Shown: positions 17,901-24,782 of the stretch, piece after piece
How positions within the stretch are numbered: position 1 is the stretch's first letter
Layout: each line of letters opens with the position of its first letter
NCBI GenBank assembly: GCA_963716735.1
Contig: OY970321.1
Span: 1,302,001 to 1,366,000, forward strand
Direction of reading: 5' to 3'
Origin: VRUE01 sp963716735
GTDB lineage: Bacteria; Actinomycetota; Thermoleophilia; Solirubrobacterales; 70-9
DNA: 64,000 nucleotides
The notes under the pieces: generated by a model
What the model was told of the DNA's origin: nothing
What the model saw: only the letters and a program-made list of their open reading frames with translations
Databases searched by the model: none
Program-made: the position numbers and the translations under genes

Positions 17901-18973
17901 AAGAGTCGGCCCCCGCTGCCGAGGGCAAGGCCCGCGGAAAAGCCGGCGGTGAACTCGCCCGGGTCGGTGCCGGCAACACCGACACCGCAGAGGTCGCCCG
18001 AGGCAGCCGTGCAGACGTTCGCGCTCGTCGTTTTGTTGACTTCGCCGCCGAAGGTCAGCAGGAAGCGACCAACGGAGTCGAACTTCTGCACCCTGAGGTT
18101 GCCGGATTCCTTCACGTAGAGGCTGCCGGCGGCGTCGATCGCGACGCCTCGAGAACCCGCGAACTGACCCGCGCCGCCGCCTTCGAGCCCGGCTTTGCAC
18201 CCCGATTCCTCGGTGCAGGACTCGAGGCCTGCACCGCCTGCGGTGCCGTCGGCACGGGTCCTCGCTTCGAGCTCAGTCGCGGGGGCGCCGCCGCTTATCG
18301 GCGTCGTCCCGTTGCTCACCGTGAGCTGCTGGGTGACGTTCGTAGCGGCCAGCGAGCCCTTGAAGGTGACGACGTGGATGAATGGGGTCTGGCCGTTGGT
18401 GGTGCCCGGGTTACCCTCGACGCTGGCTTCGCCGCCGGCACCGCCGATCGAGGCCAGGGCGTTGAGCGCGGCCTCGACTTCGGCCCCGCTGGCGTCGAAG
18501 GGCAGGTCGGGGGTGCTCGAGGCGCCGAACGTGAGCCTGAACTGACCCGAGGAGGCCCGCACCCTCACTTCCTGCTGCTCGTTGACTGCTCCTGGCGCCA
18601 CGTCCCAGCCGAAGGCCTTGACGAAGTTGCCCCAGGGAGTGAACTCGCTGACACGGCCGCCGTTGCCAGACTCGACGACGTAGGCGTGGCCGGTGACGGG
18701 GTCGGTGGCGATGCCTTCTTGGGCGCTCAGCTGACCGGCGCCGGAGCCGGGGCCGCCGAAGCGAGTCAGTTCTTCCGCGTCGCTGACGGCGCCGGCACGC
18801 GGGGTGGCCAGCGCGGCGAGGGCAAAAACAGCGAGTAGGACCGCGAAGATGAACCGTGTGCTCCGGCCGATGACGAGCGCATCGCCACGAGAACCGCGAC
18901 TGCTTACAGTGCCAGAAGGGCGCTGTGAAAGATCTGAGTAGGCCATTTGTGTGTGGTTCTCCCTCGGTCCCAT
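14933..18973 (-). CDS. Giant exported protein: NHL propeller, FN3-like and TolB-like repeats
   Basis: 1346 residues. A hydrophobic signal segment (STRFIFAVLLAVFALAALA) lies near residues 38-56. N-terminal NHL-type blades follow (GIATDPVTGHAYVVES; GVAIDAAGSLYVKES; LALGSGGRLFVADN); between the first two sits a beta-sandwich insert (about 133-245). A fibronectin-III-like domain spans about 535-640 (LKPGTTYHYRFVAES). A TolB/PD40-like region ends the folded part (ARVSPDGSHLAFIST; LLDASPDGDDVFFTT). The C-terminus is Pro-rich, then basic with two Cys (RRRCAKGKARRKGRCVRK). This suggests a surface protein binding ligand through propellers. Two in-frame starts, 18973 and 18946, each have their own copy of the same ribosome-binding site. 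Confidence 0.82.
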   Translation of the reverse strand: MGPRENHTQMAYSDLSQRPSGTVSSRGSRGDALVIGRSTRFIFAVLLAVFALAALATPRAGAVSDAEELTRFGGPGSGAGQLSAQEGIATDPVTGHAYVVESGNGGRVSEFTPWGNFVKAFGWDVAPGAVNEQQEVRVRASSGQFRLTFGASSTPDLPFDASGAEVEAALNALASIGGAGGEASVEGNPGTTNGQTPFIHVVTFKGSLAATNVTQQLTVSNGTTPISGGAPATELEARTRADGTAGGAGLESCTEESGCKAGLEGGGAGQFAGSRGVAIDAAGSLYVKESGNLRVQKFDSVGRFLLTFGGEVNKTTSANVCTAASGDLCGVGVAGTDPGEFTAGFSAGLALGSGGRLFVADNERIQRFNLQGEYQAQLPVPGDIVARLAFDPLSEDLYATFEVASDLHRLDSITGAEVGQLAGQGPVATDSSGNVYTVGDGTTGETTGAVVQYNAGGNPLSPFTCCTSPLPPHLFYGVKGLGTNALGDLYVSYGSAFSTPGNFVRVFGPPPVSFEGPPPLPPEITDQYATSVGRTDAVLAAEINPHFFTNARFYVQYGTGKCFEGGCLEEKPTPPGALLTSKVIDGTVKSSGVFLEGLKPGTTYHYRFVAESAGGGPVHGIGGEVGIDGEESTFTTYPAQAPPKADCPNQAFRTGFSAPLPDCRAFEMVSPVDKNSGDVKALIEILGFTTSLEQSSADGDKFTYSSYRAFAGAESGAYTMQYLAKREEGVGWASEAINPPHGHAATDDINDLQATYKAFSADLCNGWLGVAAEVPLSPLPMEGFRDLYRRDNCGGEGHEALIQVEPTVSPGKFFPEFQGASADGSEAIFRVRDKLTEEAASNAWQAYYASAGGLRLLCILPSGAPSGGNCSAGTGDSYSGGSVGISSLNRISSVTHAISAAGDRVYWTASEKESLPGKVYLRLSPGEEQSEVSGGECTEAEKACTLKVSETVSAKAARFLDATPDGAKALFEVTEGTLAGNLYRFDPEAEGTPSTLIAEKTLGIAGTSEDLSRIYFVSTEALDGAAEAGKPNLYLDQGGTKTFIATLATTDVLPAEIPSNTSSQPVRHAARVSPDGSHLAFISTESLSGYDNRDQTTGEALSEVYLYEAGSPGPLCVSCNPSGARPMGRLVQGVGNSASSLATAASIPAAQFMHHFPRTLSDDGQRLFFDSYDPLLPRDANGKADVYEWEAAASAKECKELGAELHVPSSGGCLSLISSGQSPQDSQLLDASPDGDDVFFTTNASLLPQDPGLIDVYDARANGGLPGPPEPPGPCQGDACQIAPPPPNDPTPASASFKGAGSPSAKEPRRRCAKGKARRKGRCVRKRAKGGRQSSRAANHNRRQSR

Positions 18974-18996
18974 GAGTGTGGTTCTTCCCTGGCTTG

Positions 18997-19026
18997 ACCC
19001 CGGGACGGCAGCTGCCGTCCCGGGGT
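18997..19026. repeat. Perfect 30-bp palindrome without a loop
   Basis: The half-site ACCCCGGGACGGCAG at 18997-19011 is followed directly by its exact reverse complement. It lies between the collagen-like gene stop (19041) and the giant protein start. There is no T-run on either side. It could be a terminator for the collagen-like gene or a binding site controlling the 1346-residue gene. Confidence 0.65.
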
Positions 19027-19040
19027 GAGTGCGAGCGCCG

Positions 19041-19832
19041 CTACTCCTCTTCTGCCGTCACCGCCCAGGTGCCGGCGATCGTGCAAGGCGAAGACGTGCA
19101 TTCGAGGTTGAGAATCGTCCCGGTCTGCGAGGCACCCGGCACCAATTCCCATTCGTCAAATACTTCGTCGAATTCATCCTTGAAGAACCCGGTGAGCGGT
19201 GGCGCAAAGGCCGTCGACGCTTGAATCAGCTGCGTCATGTAGACGCAGAGCTTTCCCGGGTCGGCCAGTGGGATGGTGGGTTTGTTTCCGGGTTTGCCGT
19301 CGCCGAATTCGCCACCGCCGCGGCCGGGACAGCCGGGTTTGCTCTGTTCGTCGTTGTCGACGAGGATCGGGTCGGGCGCCTCCGCGAGTGGTATCGGGAA
19401 GGAGATCGGGAAGCTCTTCCAAGGAATGGTCGACGTGGTGAAGCTCACACCCAAGACGCCGGTCTCGGTTTTGCCGGGCGGCAGGGTTTCGGTGAAGCCG
19501 GTTTCCCCTTTGTCGCCTTTCGGGCCTTTTTCACCTTTGTCCCCTTTGTCGCCTTTGTCCCCTTTGGGACCGGTGTCACCTTTGTCGCCCTTGGCGCCCT
19601 GCGGACCTGAGGGGCCGGCCGGACCTGCCGGGCCGGCGGGACCCTGCGGGCCGGCCGGACCTGGTTTGCCCGGTTTGCCGCGCGGTCCGGGTTTGCCTTT
19701 GGCCGAAGCGGTGGCCTTTGAGTCTCGTTCTGAGTTCGTCGCGGCGTAGGCGCCGCCGAACATCGCGAAGACGAGGGCGATCACCGAGATCACACCCGGA
19801 ATGCCGAAGCGGTTGCGCAGTGGCGAGAACAT
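19041..19832 (-). CDS. Collagen-like exported protein
   Basis: 263 residues. After a short N-terminus comes a hydrophobic signal or anchor segment (IPGVISVIALVFAMFGGAYA). An uninterrupted run of 22 Gly-X-Y triplets spans residues 46-111: first neutral GPA/GPQ triplets, then charged GDK/GEK triplets. A globular C-terminal domain of about 150 residues with four Cys follows. Gly-X-Y runs of this length can form a collagen triple helix, so a trimeric surface stalk with a C-terminal head is likely. ATG 19832 is preferred to the TTG at 19835 because AAGGAGAG lies upstream. A good -35/-10 promoter precedes it. The head domain resembles nothing I can name. Confidence 0.85.
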   Translation of the reverse strand: MFSPLRNRFGIPGVISVIALVFAMFGGAYAATNSERDSKATASAKGKPGPRGKPGKPGPAGPQGPAGPAGPAGPSGPQGAKGDKGDTGPKGDKGDKGDKGEKGPKGDKGETGFTETLPPGKTETGVLGVSFTTSTIPWKSFPISFPIPLAEAPDPILVDNDEQSKPGCPGRGGGEFGDGKPGNKPTIPLADPGKLCVYMTQLIQASTAFAPPLTGFFKDEFDEVFDEWELVPGASQTGTILNLECTSSPCTIAGTWAVTAEEE

Positions 19833-19906
19833 CAAATCTCTCTCCTTGTCCCTATCCCCTGTGTGGGGTGCTTCCGCGTCGCCCTCCCTGAGGCGGCGCT
19901 GGGGGC

Positions 19907-19935
19907 AGCATAAAAGAAACGGTTTACAAATGCAA
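19907..19935 (-). promoter_or_regulatory. Sigma-70-type promoter of the collagen-like gene
   Basis: On the minus strand TTGCAT (19930-19935) and TATGCT (19907-19912) are separated by exactly 17 bases. Transcription would start near 19900, leaving a 5' leader of about 68 bases with a ribosome-binding site, unlike the leaderless genes around it. Confidence 0.65.
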
Positions 19936-20078
19936 GGAGAAGTTTTTGAGATGAAGGTATTTGGCTCCTGAAGTAGGGCGAGTCAGGGTACCCAGAGCGC
20001 GGTCGGCTCGTCCTTTTCAATCTTTTCGTGGTTTATCAAAATCCGCTAAAGCAAGATAAGATGGTAAAGTGAGCCTCG

Positions 20079-21251
20079 ATGCGCCCCCACGACAACCCCT
20101 ACACGCCCAACGCCGGCGCCCGCCCTCCGGCATTGGTCGGTCGCGGCGATCTGCTCGAGTCCTTCGAGATCCTTCTCGAGCGGCTGCGCCGCGGGCACAG
20201 CGAGCAGTCGATGCTGATCACCGGGCTGCGCGGAGTCGGCAAGACCGTGCTGTTGACGAGCTTTGAGGAGCGGGCGCGCGAACGGGGTTGGACGACGGTC
20301 GAGGCGGAGATCACCAAGAGCACGGACTTCGGCGTGCGAATGGCTCAGCTCGTCCGCCGCGCCCTCTTTCAGCTCGCGCCCAGGGCGCGTTGGAAGGAGC
20401 GCGCGCGCCGCTCGGCGGCCGTGCTGAAGTCATTTCAGATCACCGTGGCGACGAGCGGAACCCTCAGCGCCGGGCTCGACGTGGATGCCGCCGAGGGGCT
20501 TGCGGACAGCGGCCAGCTCGACGAGGACCTGACCGACCTCCTGCTCGCGCTTGGCGAAGCGGCAGGCGAGCAGGACAGCGGGGTGGCCTTCCTGATCGAC
20601 GAGGTGCAGTTCCTCTCAACGCACGAGCTGGAGGCGCTGATCGCAGCCCTCCACAAGACGGTGCAGCGGCAGCTGCCGATAACGCTGGTGGGGGCGGGGC
20701 TGCCGCAGCTGCCGCGACTCGCCGGAGAGGCGAAGTCCTATGCCGAGCGGCTTTTCAAGTTTCCTCAGATCGGCCGGCTCTCCCCCGCCGAGGCGATGCA
20801 GGCGCTGGTCGATCCTGTCGAGCGGCTGGATGTCTCCTACGAGCCACCGGCGGTGAAGGCGATCGTCGACTACACCGAGGGATATCCGTACTTCCTGCAG
20901 GAGTACGGCAACGTCCTCTGGGACCTTGCCGAAGCCTCGCCGATCACGGCCGCAGACGTCGCCGACGCCCGTGACGCAGTCGAGGCAAAGCTCGACGGCA
21001 GCTTCTTTCGCGTGCGCGCCGAGCGAACGACCGAGGTCGAGCTGCGCTATATGAGGGCAATGGCCGACCTGGGGCCCGAGCCACAGCAGGCCAAGGATGT
21101 TGCCGCCCTACTCGAGCGGACCTCGGAGCAGCTGGGCCCGACCCGATCGCGCCTCATCGACAAGGGCCTGCTCTACACGCCCGGCCACGGCCTGGCGGCC
21201 TTCACGGTCCCGCAGTTCGACCGCTTCATGCGGCGCACCTATCGGCTCTAG
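20079..21251 (+). CDS. AAA+ ATPase, AAA_16/ORC-like, with C-terminal winged helix
   Basis: 390 residues. Walker A is GLRGVGKT (49-56), Walker B is VAFLIDEVQ (about 170-178), and a sensor-like segment ITLVGAGLPQLP follows near 210. The lid region contains the conserved YTEGYPYFLQEYG near 270. The C-terminal 90 residues look like a winged helix (AALLERTSEQLGPTRSRLIDKG). This is the architecture of stand-alone STAND/Orc1-like ATPases found next to toxin or nuclease genes and in plasmids; no effector domain is present. It lies 75 bases upstream of a toxin-antitoxin pair in the same direction. Role unknown: chaperone, DNA-binding or defence regulator are all possible. Confidence 0.82.
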   Translation: MRPHDNPYTPNAGARPPALVGRGDLLESFEILLERLRRGHSEQSMLITGLRGVGKTVLLTSFEERARERGWTTVEAEITKSTDFGVRMAQLVRRALFQLAPRARWKERARRSAAVLKSFQITVATSGTLSAGLDVDAAEGLADSGQLDEDLTDLLLALGEAAGEQDSGVAFLIDEVQFLSTHELEALIAALHKTVQRQLPITLVGAGLPQLPRLAGEAKSYAERLFKFPQIGRLSPAEAMQALVDPVERLDVSYEPPAVKAIVDYTEGYPYFLQEYGNVLWDLAEASPITAADVADARDAVEAKLDGSFFRVRAERTTEVELRYMRAMADLGPEPQQAKDVAALLERTSEQLGPTRSRLIDKGLLYTPGHGLAAFTVPQFDRFMRRTYRL

Positions 21252-21299
21252 CCCTCCGCTTCTGGCGATAGGGCTCGCCTCGATCGCCGCCTCGAGCTT

Positions 21300-21320
21300 C
21301 TGTATCACGCGTGATACAGT
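21300..21320 (+). promoter_or_regulatory. Palindromic operator and leaderless promoter of the toxin-antitoxin pair
   Basis: CTGTATCACGCGTGATACAG (21300-21319) is a perfect 20-bp palindrome. It contains the likely -10 box TACAGT (21315-21320), six bases before the antitoxin ATG, so binding there would occlude transcription. This is the expected site for autoregulation by the Phd-type antitoxin alone or with toxin. Confidence 0.75.
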
Positions 21321-21326
21321 GCCCAC

Positions 21327-21563
21327 ATGGCCGAGGTGAGCATTCGCGATCTGCGCAATCACGGCGGCGAGGTCGTCGATCGCGCGGCGCGCGGCGAGCA
21401 GATAACGATCACCCGCTCGGGGCGGCCCGTCGCTGAGCTGCGGCCCATCGCCCGCGAGCCGTTGACGGCCGAGGAGCTGGTTAGTCGCTGGCGCAGGCTG
21501 CCGCGAGTAGACCCGGCCGCTCTTCGCGCCGACATCGACAGCCTGCTGGATACCCGTCTGTGA
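21327..21563 (+). CDS. vapB: Type II antitoxin, Phd/YefM family
   Basis: 78 residues. The N-terminal dimerisation and DNA-binding part is typical of Phd/YefM: VSIRDLRNHGGEVVDRAARG, then EQITITRSGRPVAELRP (residues 4-40). The C-terminal 35 residues form the flexible toxin-binding segment (LVSRWRRLPRVDPAALRADI). It should bind the palindrome overlapping its own promoter and neutralise the downstream PIN toxin. The two genes overlap by a GTGA, ensuring coupled translation. Confidence 0.88.
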   Translation: MAEVSIRDLRNHGGEVVDRAARGEQITITRSGRPVAELRPIAREPLTAEELVSRWRRLPRVDPAALRADIDSLLDTRL

Positions 21564-22003
21564 GCGCTGAGCCGACGGCGACGCAAAGAGGTGTTCTCGA
21601 CACTTCCACGGTCATCCTGCTCGAGCGCCTCGAGAACGCAAGCGCGCTTCCAGCCCAGCCGCTGATAACGACCGTCACCCTTGCGGAGCTTGCCGTTGGC
21701 CCAATCGTCGCCGAGGATGAGATGGTGCGCAGCAGGCGACAGGCCCACCTTCAACAGGCTGAGGCGAGCTTCGATTCTCTCGTGTTCGACGCAAGCGCAG
21801 CGCGTGCATTCGGCGGGGTTTCTGCCTCGCTGCGACGCTCGGGGCGCAAGACCGCGGCGCGCAGCTTTGACGCGATGATCGCGGCAATCGCGCTGGCCAA
21901 CGATCTCCCTCTCTACACCTGCAACCCCGACGACTTTGCCTGCATTGACGGCCTCGAAGTGGTCGCGGTGCCGGTGCCGGCGACTCTAGAGGAAGACGGT
22001 TAG
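21560..22003 (+). CDS. vapC: PIN-domain toxin, VapC family
   Basis: 147 residues starting with GTG. The PIN-domain acidic residues are all present: Asp14 in VLDTSTVI, Glu43 in LAELAVG, Asp104 in SFDAMIAA and Asp124/Asp125 in CNPDDF. They coordinate Mg2+ for ribonuclease activity, typically against tRNA or rRNA in this family. Because all acidic residues are conserved the toxin should be active. It overlaps the antitoxin gene by 4 bp; its 3' end overlaps the convergent TetR gene by 4 bp. Confidence 0.9.
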   Translation: MSAEPTATQRGVLDTSTVILLERLENASALPAQPLITTVTLAELAVGPIVAEDEMVRSRRQAHLQQAEASFDSLVFDASAARAFGGVSASLRRSGRKTAARSFDAMIAAIALANDLPLYTCNPDDFACIDGLEVVAVPVPATLEEDG

Positions 22004-22656
22004 GCCGCGGCAGCGAGGCGCTTGGCCTCCTGGCGACCGATGTAGGGCGCGAGGGCGAGCTCGACCAGGTCGGGGAGGAGGTCGTTGAGGCGGGGGGCGC
22101 CGCCGCTGTTGAGGCGGCGGACGATCAGGGTGGCTATGCCGCCGACCAGGGCCTGGTCGCGGACTTCCATGTCGAGCTCGGATGGCGGCGGCTCGGGGCG
22201 CAGGGTCGCGGCCAGCAGCTGCATCGCCTCGCGGTAGCGGACGGCGACCTCGCCGCCCGCGGCGAGCGGCTCAATCAGGAAGCAGCGGGCGACGGCGGCG
22301 TCGCGGGAGAGGACGTCGAGCAGGGCGGCGAGACGGGCGCGGACCCGATCGGGCCACTCCTCCTCCGCCCCCGGCGCGGCCAGCATCGAGTCGAGGACGT
22401 GGGCCTCGATCATCTCGTAGGCGGCCGCGAAGCAGTCCTCCTTGCCCTCGAAGTACTCGTAGAAGGTGCGGCGGGAGATCTGCGCCGCAGAGGTGATGCC
22501 GGCGATGGTGGTCGCGTTGTAGCCGTGTTCGGCGACCGCCTCGACGACACCGTTTAACAGTCGTTCGCGCTGGTTCTCGGCGACGAAGACGCGCGGCAGG
22601 CCGTGGCGGCCGGGGGGAAGCCGATCGGCACCGGCGATGACGGCGCGCTCAGCCAT
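22000..22656 (-). CDS. TetR/AcrR family regulator (outer member, left)
   Basis: 218 residues. An N-terminal extension LPPGRHGLPRVFVAENQ (13-29) precedes the TetR helix-turn-helix (RLLNGVVEAVAEHGYNATTI to ISRRTFYEYFEGKEDCF, about 32-80). The ligand-binding helical domain fills the rest. It overlaps the upstream TetR gene by 8 bp and so is co-transcribed with it. The LPPGRHG extension recurs only in the TetR at 24066, its mirror-image partner. The ligand and targets are unknown; no efflux pump or enzyme gene adjoins it. Confidence 0.88.
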   Translation of the reverse strand: MAERAVIAGADRLPPGRHGLPRVFVAENQRERLLNGVVEAVAEHGYNATTIAGITSAAQISRRTFYEYFEGKEDCFAAAYEMIEAHVLDSMLAAPGAEEEWPDRVRARLAALLDVLSRDAAVARCFLIEPLAAGGEVAVRYREAMQLLAATLRPEPPPSELDMEVRDQALVGGIATLIVRRLNSGGAPRLNDLLPDLVELALAPYIGRQEAKRLAAAA

Positions 22657-23299
22657 TGAGGTAGGGGGCCAGAGCGATGTCGATCAGTTCGGGATATAGC
22701 GCCTCCAATCCCTCCGCTTTCCCTGTCTCGAGCCGCTCGCGCAACAGCCAGGCGAGGGCGCCGGCCGTCGCTTCCTCATGGGTGGCGGGCAGGTCCGCCG
22801 GAGCGGTCTCGAGCGCGCGACCCTCGCGCAGCTTCGCCGCGACGCGATCGAGCGCCGCCTCGAAGTGGACGCTCAGCTGCGGCCCCCCGGTCTGCGCCTC
22901 GACCAGGCAGAGCCGCGCCCGCTCGGGCTCGGCGCGGATCAGGCCCGTCAGCGCGCGCAGCCCGGTCGCGATCTGTTCCCCCCAGGAAAGCCCGCCAGCC
23001 GCGGGGTCGCCGACCGCCGCTCGCGCCAGCTCCTCCGCCCCCGCGTCGACCGCCCGGTCGAAGGCGGCGACGAAGCAGGGTTCCTTGCCCTCGAAGAACT
23101 CGTAGAAGGTGACCGAGGAGACGCCGGCCTCCTTGACGATCGCTTCGATCGAGGTGCCGGCACAGCCGCGCTCGGCGATCAGCCGCTCGGCCGCGTCGAG
23201 GATCCGTTCGCGCTGCGGCGCCGGGAGGGCCTGATCGGATCGGTCTCCCCCCCGCCTCGGAGACGGCTTGGAAGCCAGTCTTTGCGAGAGGTACTGCAT
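22649..23299 (-). CDS. TetR/AcrR family regulator (inner member, left)
   Basis: 216 residues. The helix-turn-helix spans about residues 30-75 (RILDAAERLIAERGCAGTSI, then VSSVTFYEFFEGKEPCF). There is no LPPGRHG extension; a short basic N-terminus (ASKPSPRRGGDRSD) replaces it. It is the first gene of the leftward pair and is transcribed divergently from the TetR at 23368 across an AT-rich region of 68 bases that would hold the shared operators. Ligand unknown. Confidence 0.88.
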   Translation of the reverse strand: MQYLSQRLASKPSPRRGGDRSDQALPAPQRERILDAAERLIAERGCAGTSIEAIVKEAGVSSVTFYEFFEGKEPCFVAAFDRAVDAGAEELARAAVGDPAAGGLSWGEQIATGLRALTGLIRAEPERARLCLVEAQTGGPQLSVHFEAALDRVAAKLREGRALETAPADLPATHEEATAGALAWLLRERLETGKAEGLEALYPELIDIALAPYLNG

Positions 23300-23367
23300 G
23301 AGTCGAGGGTAGCCGACTTGAGAAAGATTTCATATCTGGCAAAAAAGGAGTAGTTTTTATAGGGCGT
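23300..23367. promoter_or_regulatory. Divergent control region between two TetR operons
   Basis: Sixty-eight bases, markedly AT-richer than the surroundings, with the tracts GATTTCATATCTGG, AAAAAAGG and TAGTTTTTATAGGG. A TTTTAT box lies seven bases before the ATG at 23368 and could give a leaderless rightward mRNA. No perfect operator palindrome is evident, but both operons must be controlled from here. Confidence 0.5.
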
Positions 23368-24069
23368 ATGTCAGCGGAAGCCTCAGCAGCGATCAACCGG
23401 GTCGATTCGCTACGAGCAAATGAAGGCTCCGACCTCGACGTGCGCGAGGGGGCGATGGAAGGGGTGCTGGCGGTCTGCGGCGAGATCGGCTTCCGCGAGA
23501 CCTCGGTGCGCGCCATCCTCGAGCACAGCGGCGGCCACCGGGCCCAGTTCTACCAGCACTTCGAGAGCAAGGAGGACTGCTTTGCCCAGGCCTACGCGGT
23601 CTGGATCGAGCGGCTCTGCGTCAGCGTGCTGGAAGCGGCGGCGACCACCCCGGGCTGGGAGGGCGGCGTGCGCGAGGCGATCGTGCGCCTCTTCCGGTTC
23701 GTCACCGCGCGGCCGGCGATCGCCCGGGCGCTCTTCGTCGAGGTGCAGATCGCCGGCGAGCCGGCGCTGGCCCGGCACGAGGCGGCGGTCGAGCGCCTCG
23801 CCGCGGCGATCGACAGCGCCCGCGCCGACATCGACCCCGCCGAGGCGCCGCCGGAGGCGACCGGCGTCTTCGTCGTCGGCGGGATCGAGTCCTGCGTCTG
23901 CGAGGCACTCGGCGGCGGCGACCCCAACCGCCTCTGGGACACCCTGCCCGAGCTGATGCACTTCGCCGCCGGCTCCTACTTCGGCAAGGAGGAGGCCGAA
24001 GGCGCCTTCGAGCGGGCGAGCATCCTCCTGGCGCGCGAGCGGGCACGACTGACGGGGGCCGCGGAGTGA
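23368..24069 (+). CDS. TetR/AcrR family regulator (inner member, right)
   Basis: 233 residues. The helix-turn-helix is recognisable from EGVLAVCGEIGFRETSVRAI and HRAQFYQHFESKEDCFAQAY (about 30-80). The ligand domain has several Cys (LCVSVLE; ESCVCEA). The partner gene downstream overlaps by 4 bp. It is the rightward counterpart of the TetR at 22649. No structural or transport gene follows the pair, so the target is elsewhere or is this cluster itself. Confidence 0.87.
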   Translation: MSAEASAAINRVDSLRANEGSDLDVREGAMEGVLAVCGEIGFRETSVRAILEHSGGHRAQFYQHFESKEDCFAQAYAVWIERLCVSVLEAAATTPGWEGGVREAIVRLFRFVTARPAIARALFVEVQIAGEPALARHEAAVERLAAAIDSARADIDPAEAPPEATGVFVVGGIESCVCEALGGGDPNRLWDTLPELMHFAAGSYFGKEEAEGAFERASILLARERARLTGAAE

Positions 24070-24755
24070 CCGAGTTGCGCCTGATCGCCGGCACCGCCCT
24101 GGCCGAGCCCGTCGAGGCCGAGCCCGTACCGACGCTGCGCCTCCCCCCCGGCCGCCATGGCATACCGGCCGACCTGGTCCGCGCGCACCAGCGCCTGCGC
24201 CTGCTCGAGGCAGCGGCGACAGCGGTTGCCGAGCAGGGATACGGGCACATCACCGCGGCGCGCGTGACCGAGCTGGCCGGCGTCTCCAGCCGCACCTTCT
24301 ACCAGCACTTCGAGGACCTCTGGGCGTGCGTGCTGGCGGCGTATGAGACCGAGGCAGGTCAGCTCTGCCAGGAGGTCGAAGACGCCTGCGCGATGCTGGT
24401 CGAGGAGCGCGGACCGATCGCCGAGGCGGACCGGCGGGGCCGGGGCCGGGCAGGTATCGCGGCTGCACTTGGCTTCCTCGCCACTCAGCCCTCGGTCGCC
24501 CGCCTGCTCAGCGCCGAGCCGCCTCCGCAGATCGCGGCGCTCACCGGTGCCCGGCGCGACTTGATCGAGCGCCTCGGCGCGATGCTGCGCGCCGTGCTCA
24601 CCGACCCCGACGGGGCAACGCCGCTGCCCGGACTGGAGCGCCGCCTGATCGGTGCCGCCCTGGCGCTGGTCGCCACGCGCTCGGCAAGCGGCGACCCGCA
24701 GCGCCTGCGCGATCTCGAGCCCGAGCTGAGCGAGCTCCTGCTCGCCTCGCTCTGA
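24066..24755 (+). CDS. TetR/AcrR family regulator (outer member, right)
   Basis: 229 residues starting with GTG in a 4-bp overlap with the upstream TetR gene. It carries LPPGRHGIPADLVRAHQ (about 26-42) before the helix-turn-helix (RLLEAAATAVAEQGYGHITA to VSSRTFYQHFEDLWACV). The extension matches that of the TetR at 22000, so the outer members of the two operons are more alike in layout than neighbours are. Ligand unknown. Confidence 0.87.
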   Translation: MTELRLIAGTALAEPVEAEPVPTLRLPPGRHGIPADLVRAHQRLRLLEAAATAVAEQGYGHITAARVTELAGVSSRTFYQHFEDLWACVLAAYETEAGQLCQEVEDACAMLVEERGPIAEADRRGRGRAGIAAALGFLATQPSVARLLSAEPPPQIAALTGARRDLIERLGAMLRAVLTDPDGATPLPGLERRLIGAALALVATRSASGDPQRLRDLEPELSELLLASL

Positions 24756-24782
24756 GCCCGGCGGGCCCTTATGGCTGCTGGG

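Noticed and set aside
19480..19690. Dense 9-bp-like repeats considered as noncoding satellite
   Set aside because: They are the Gly-X-Y codons of the collagen-like protein and stay in frame.
20079..22003. Genomic island or integrated element carrying the ATPase and toxin-antitoxin genes
   Set aside because: No integrase, transposase, tRNA gene or flanking direct repeat was found, and composition resembles the surroundings.
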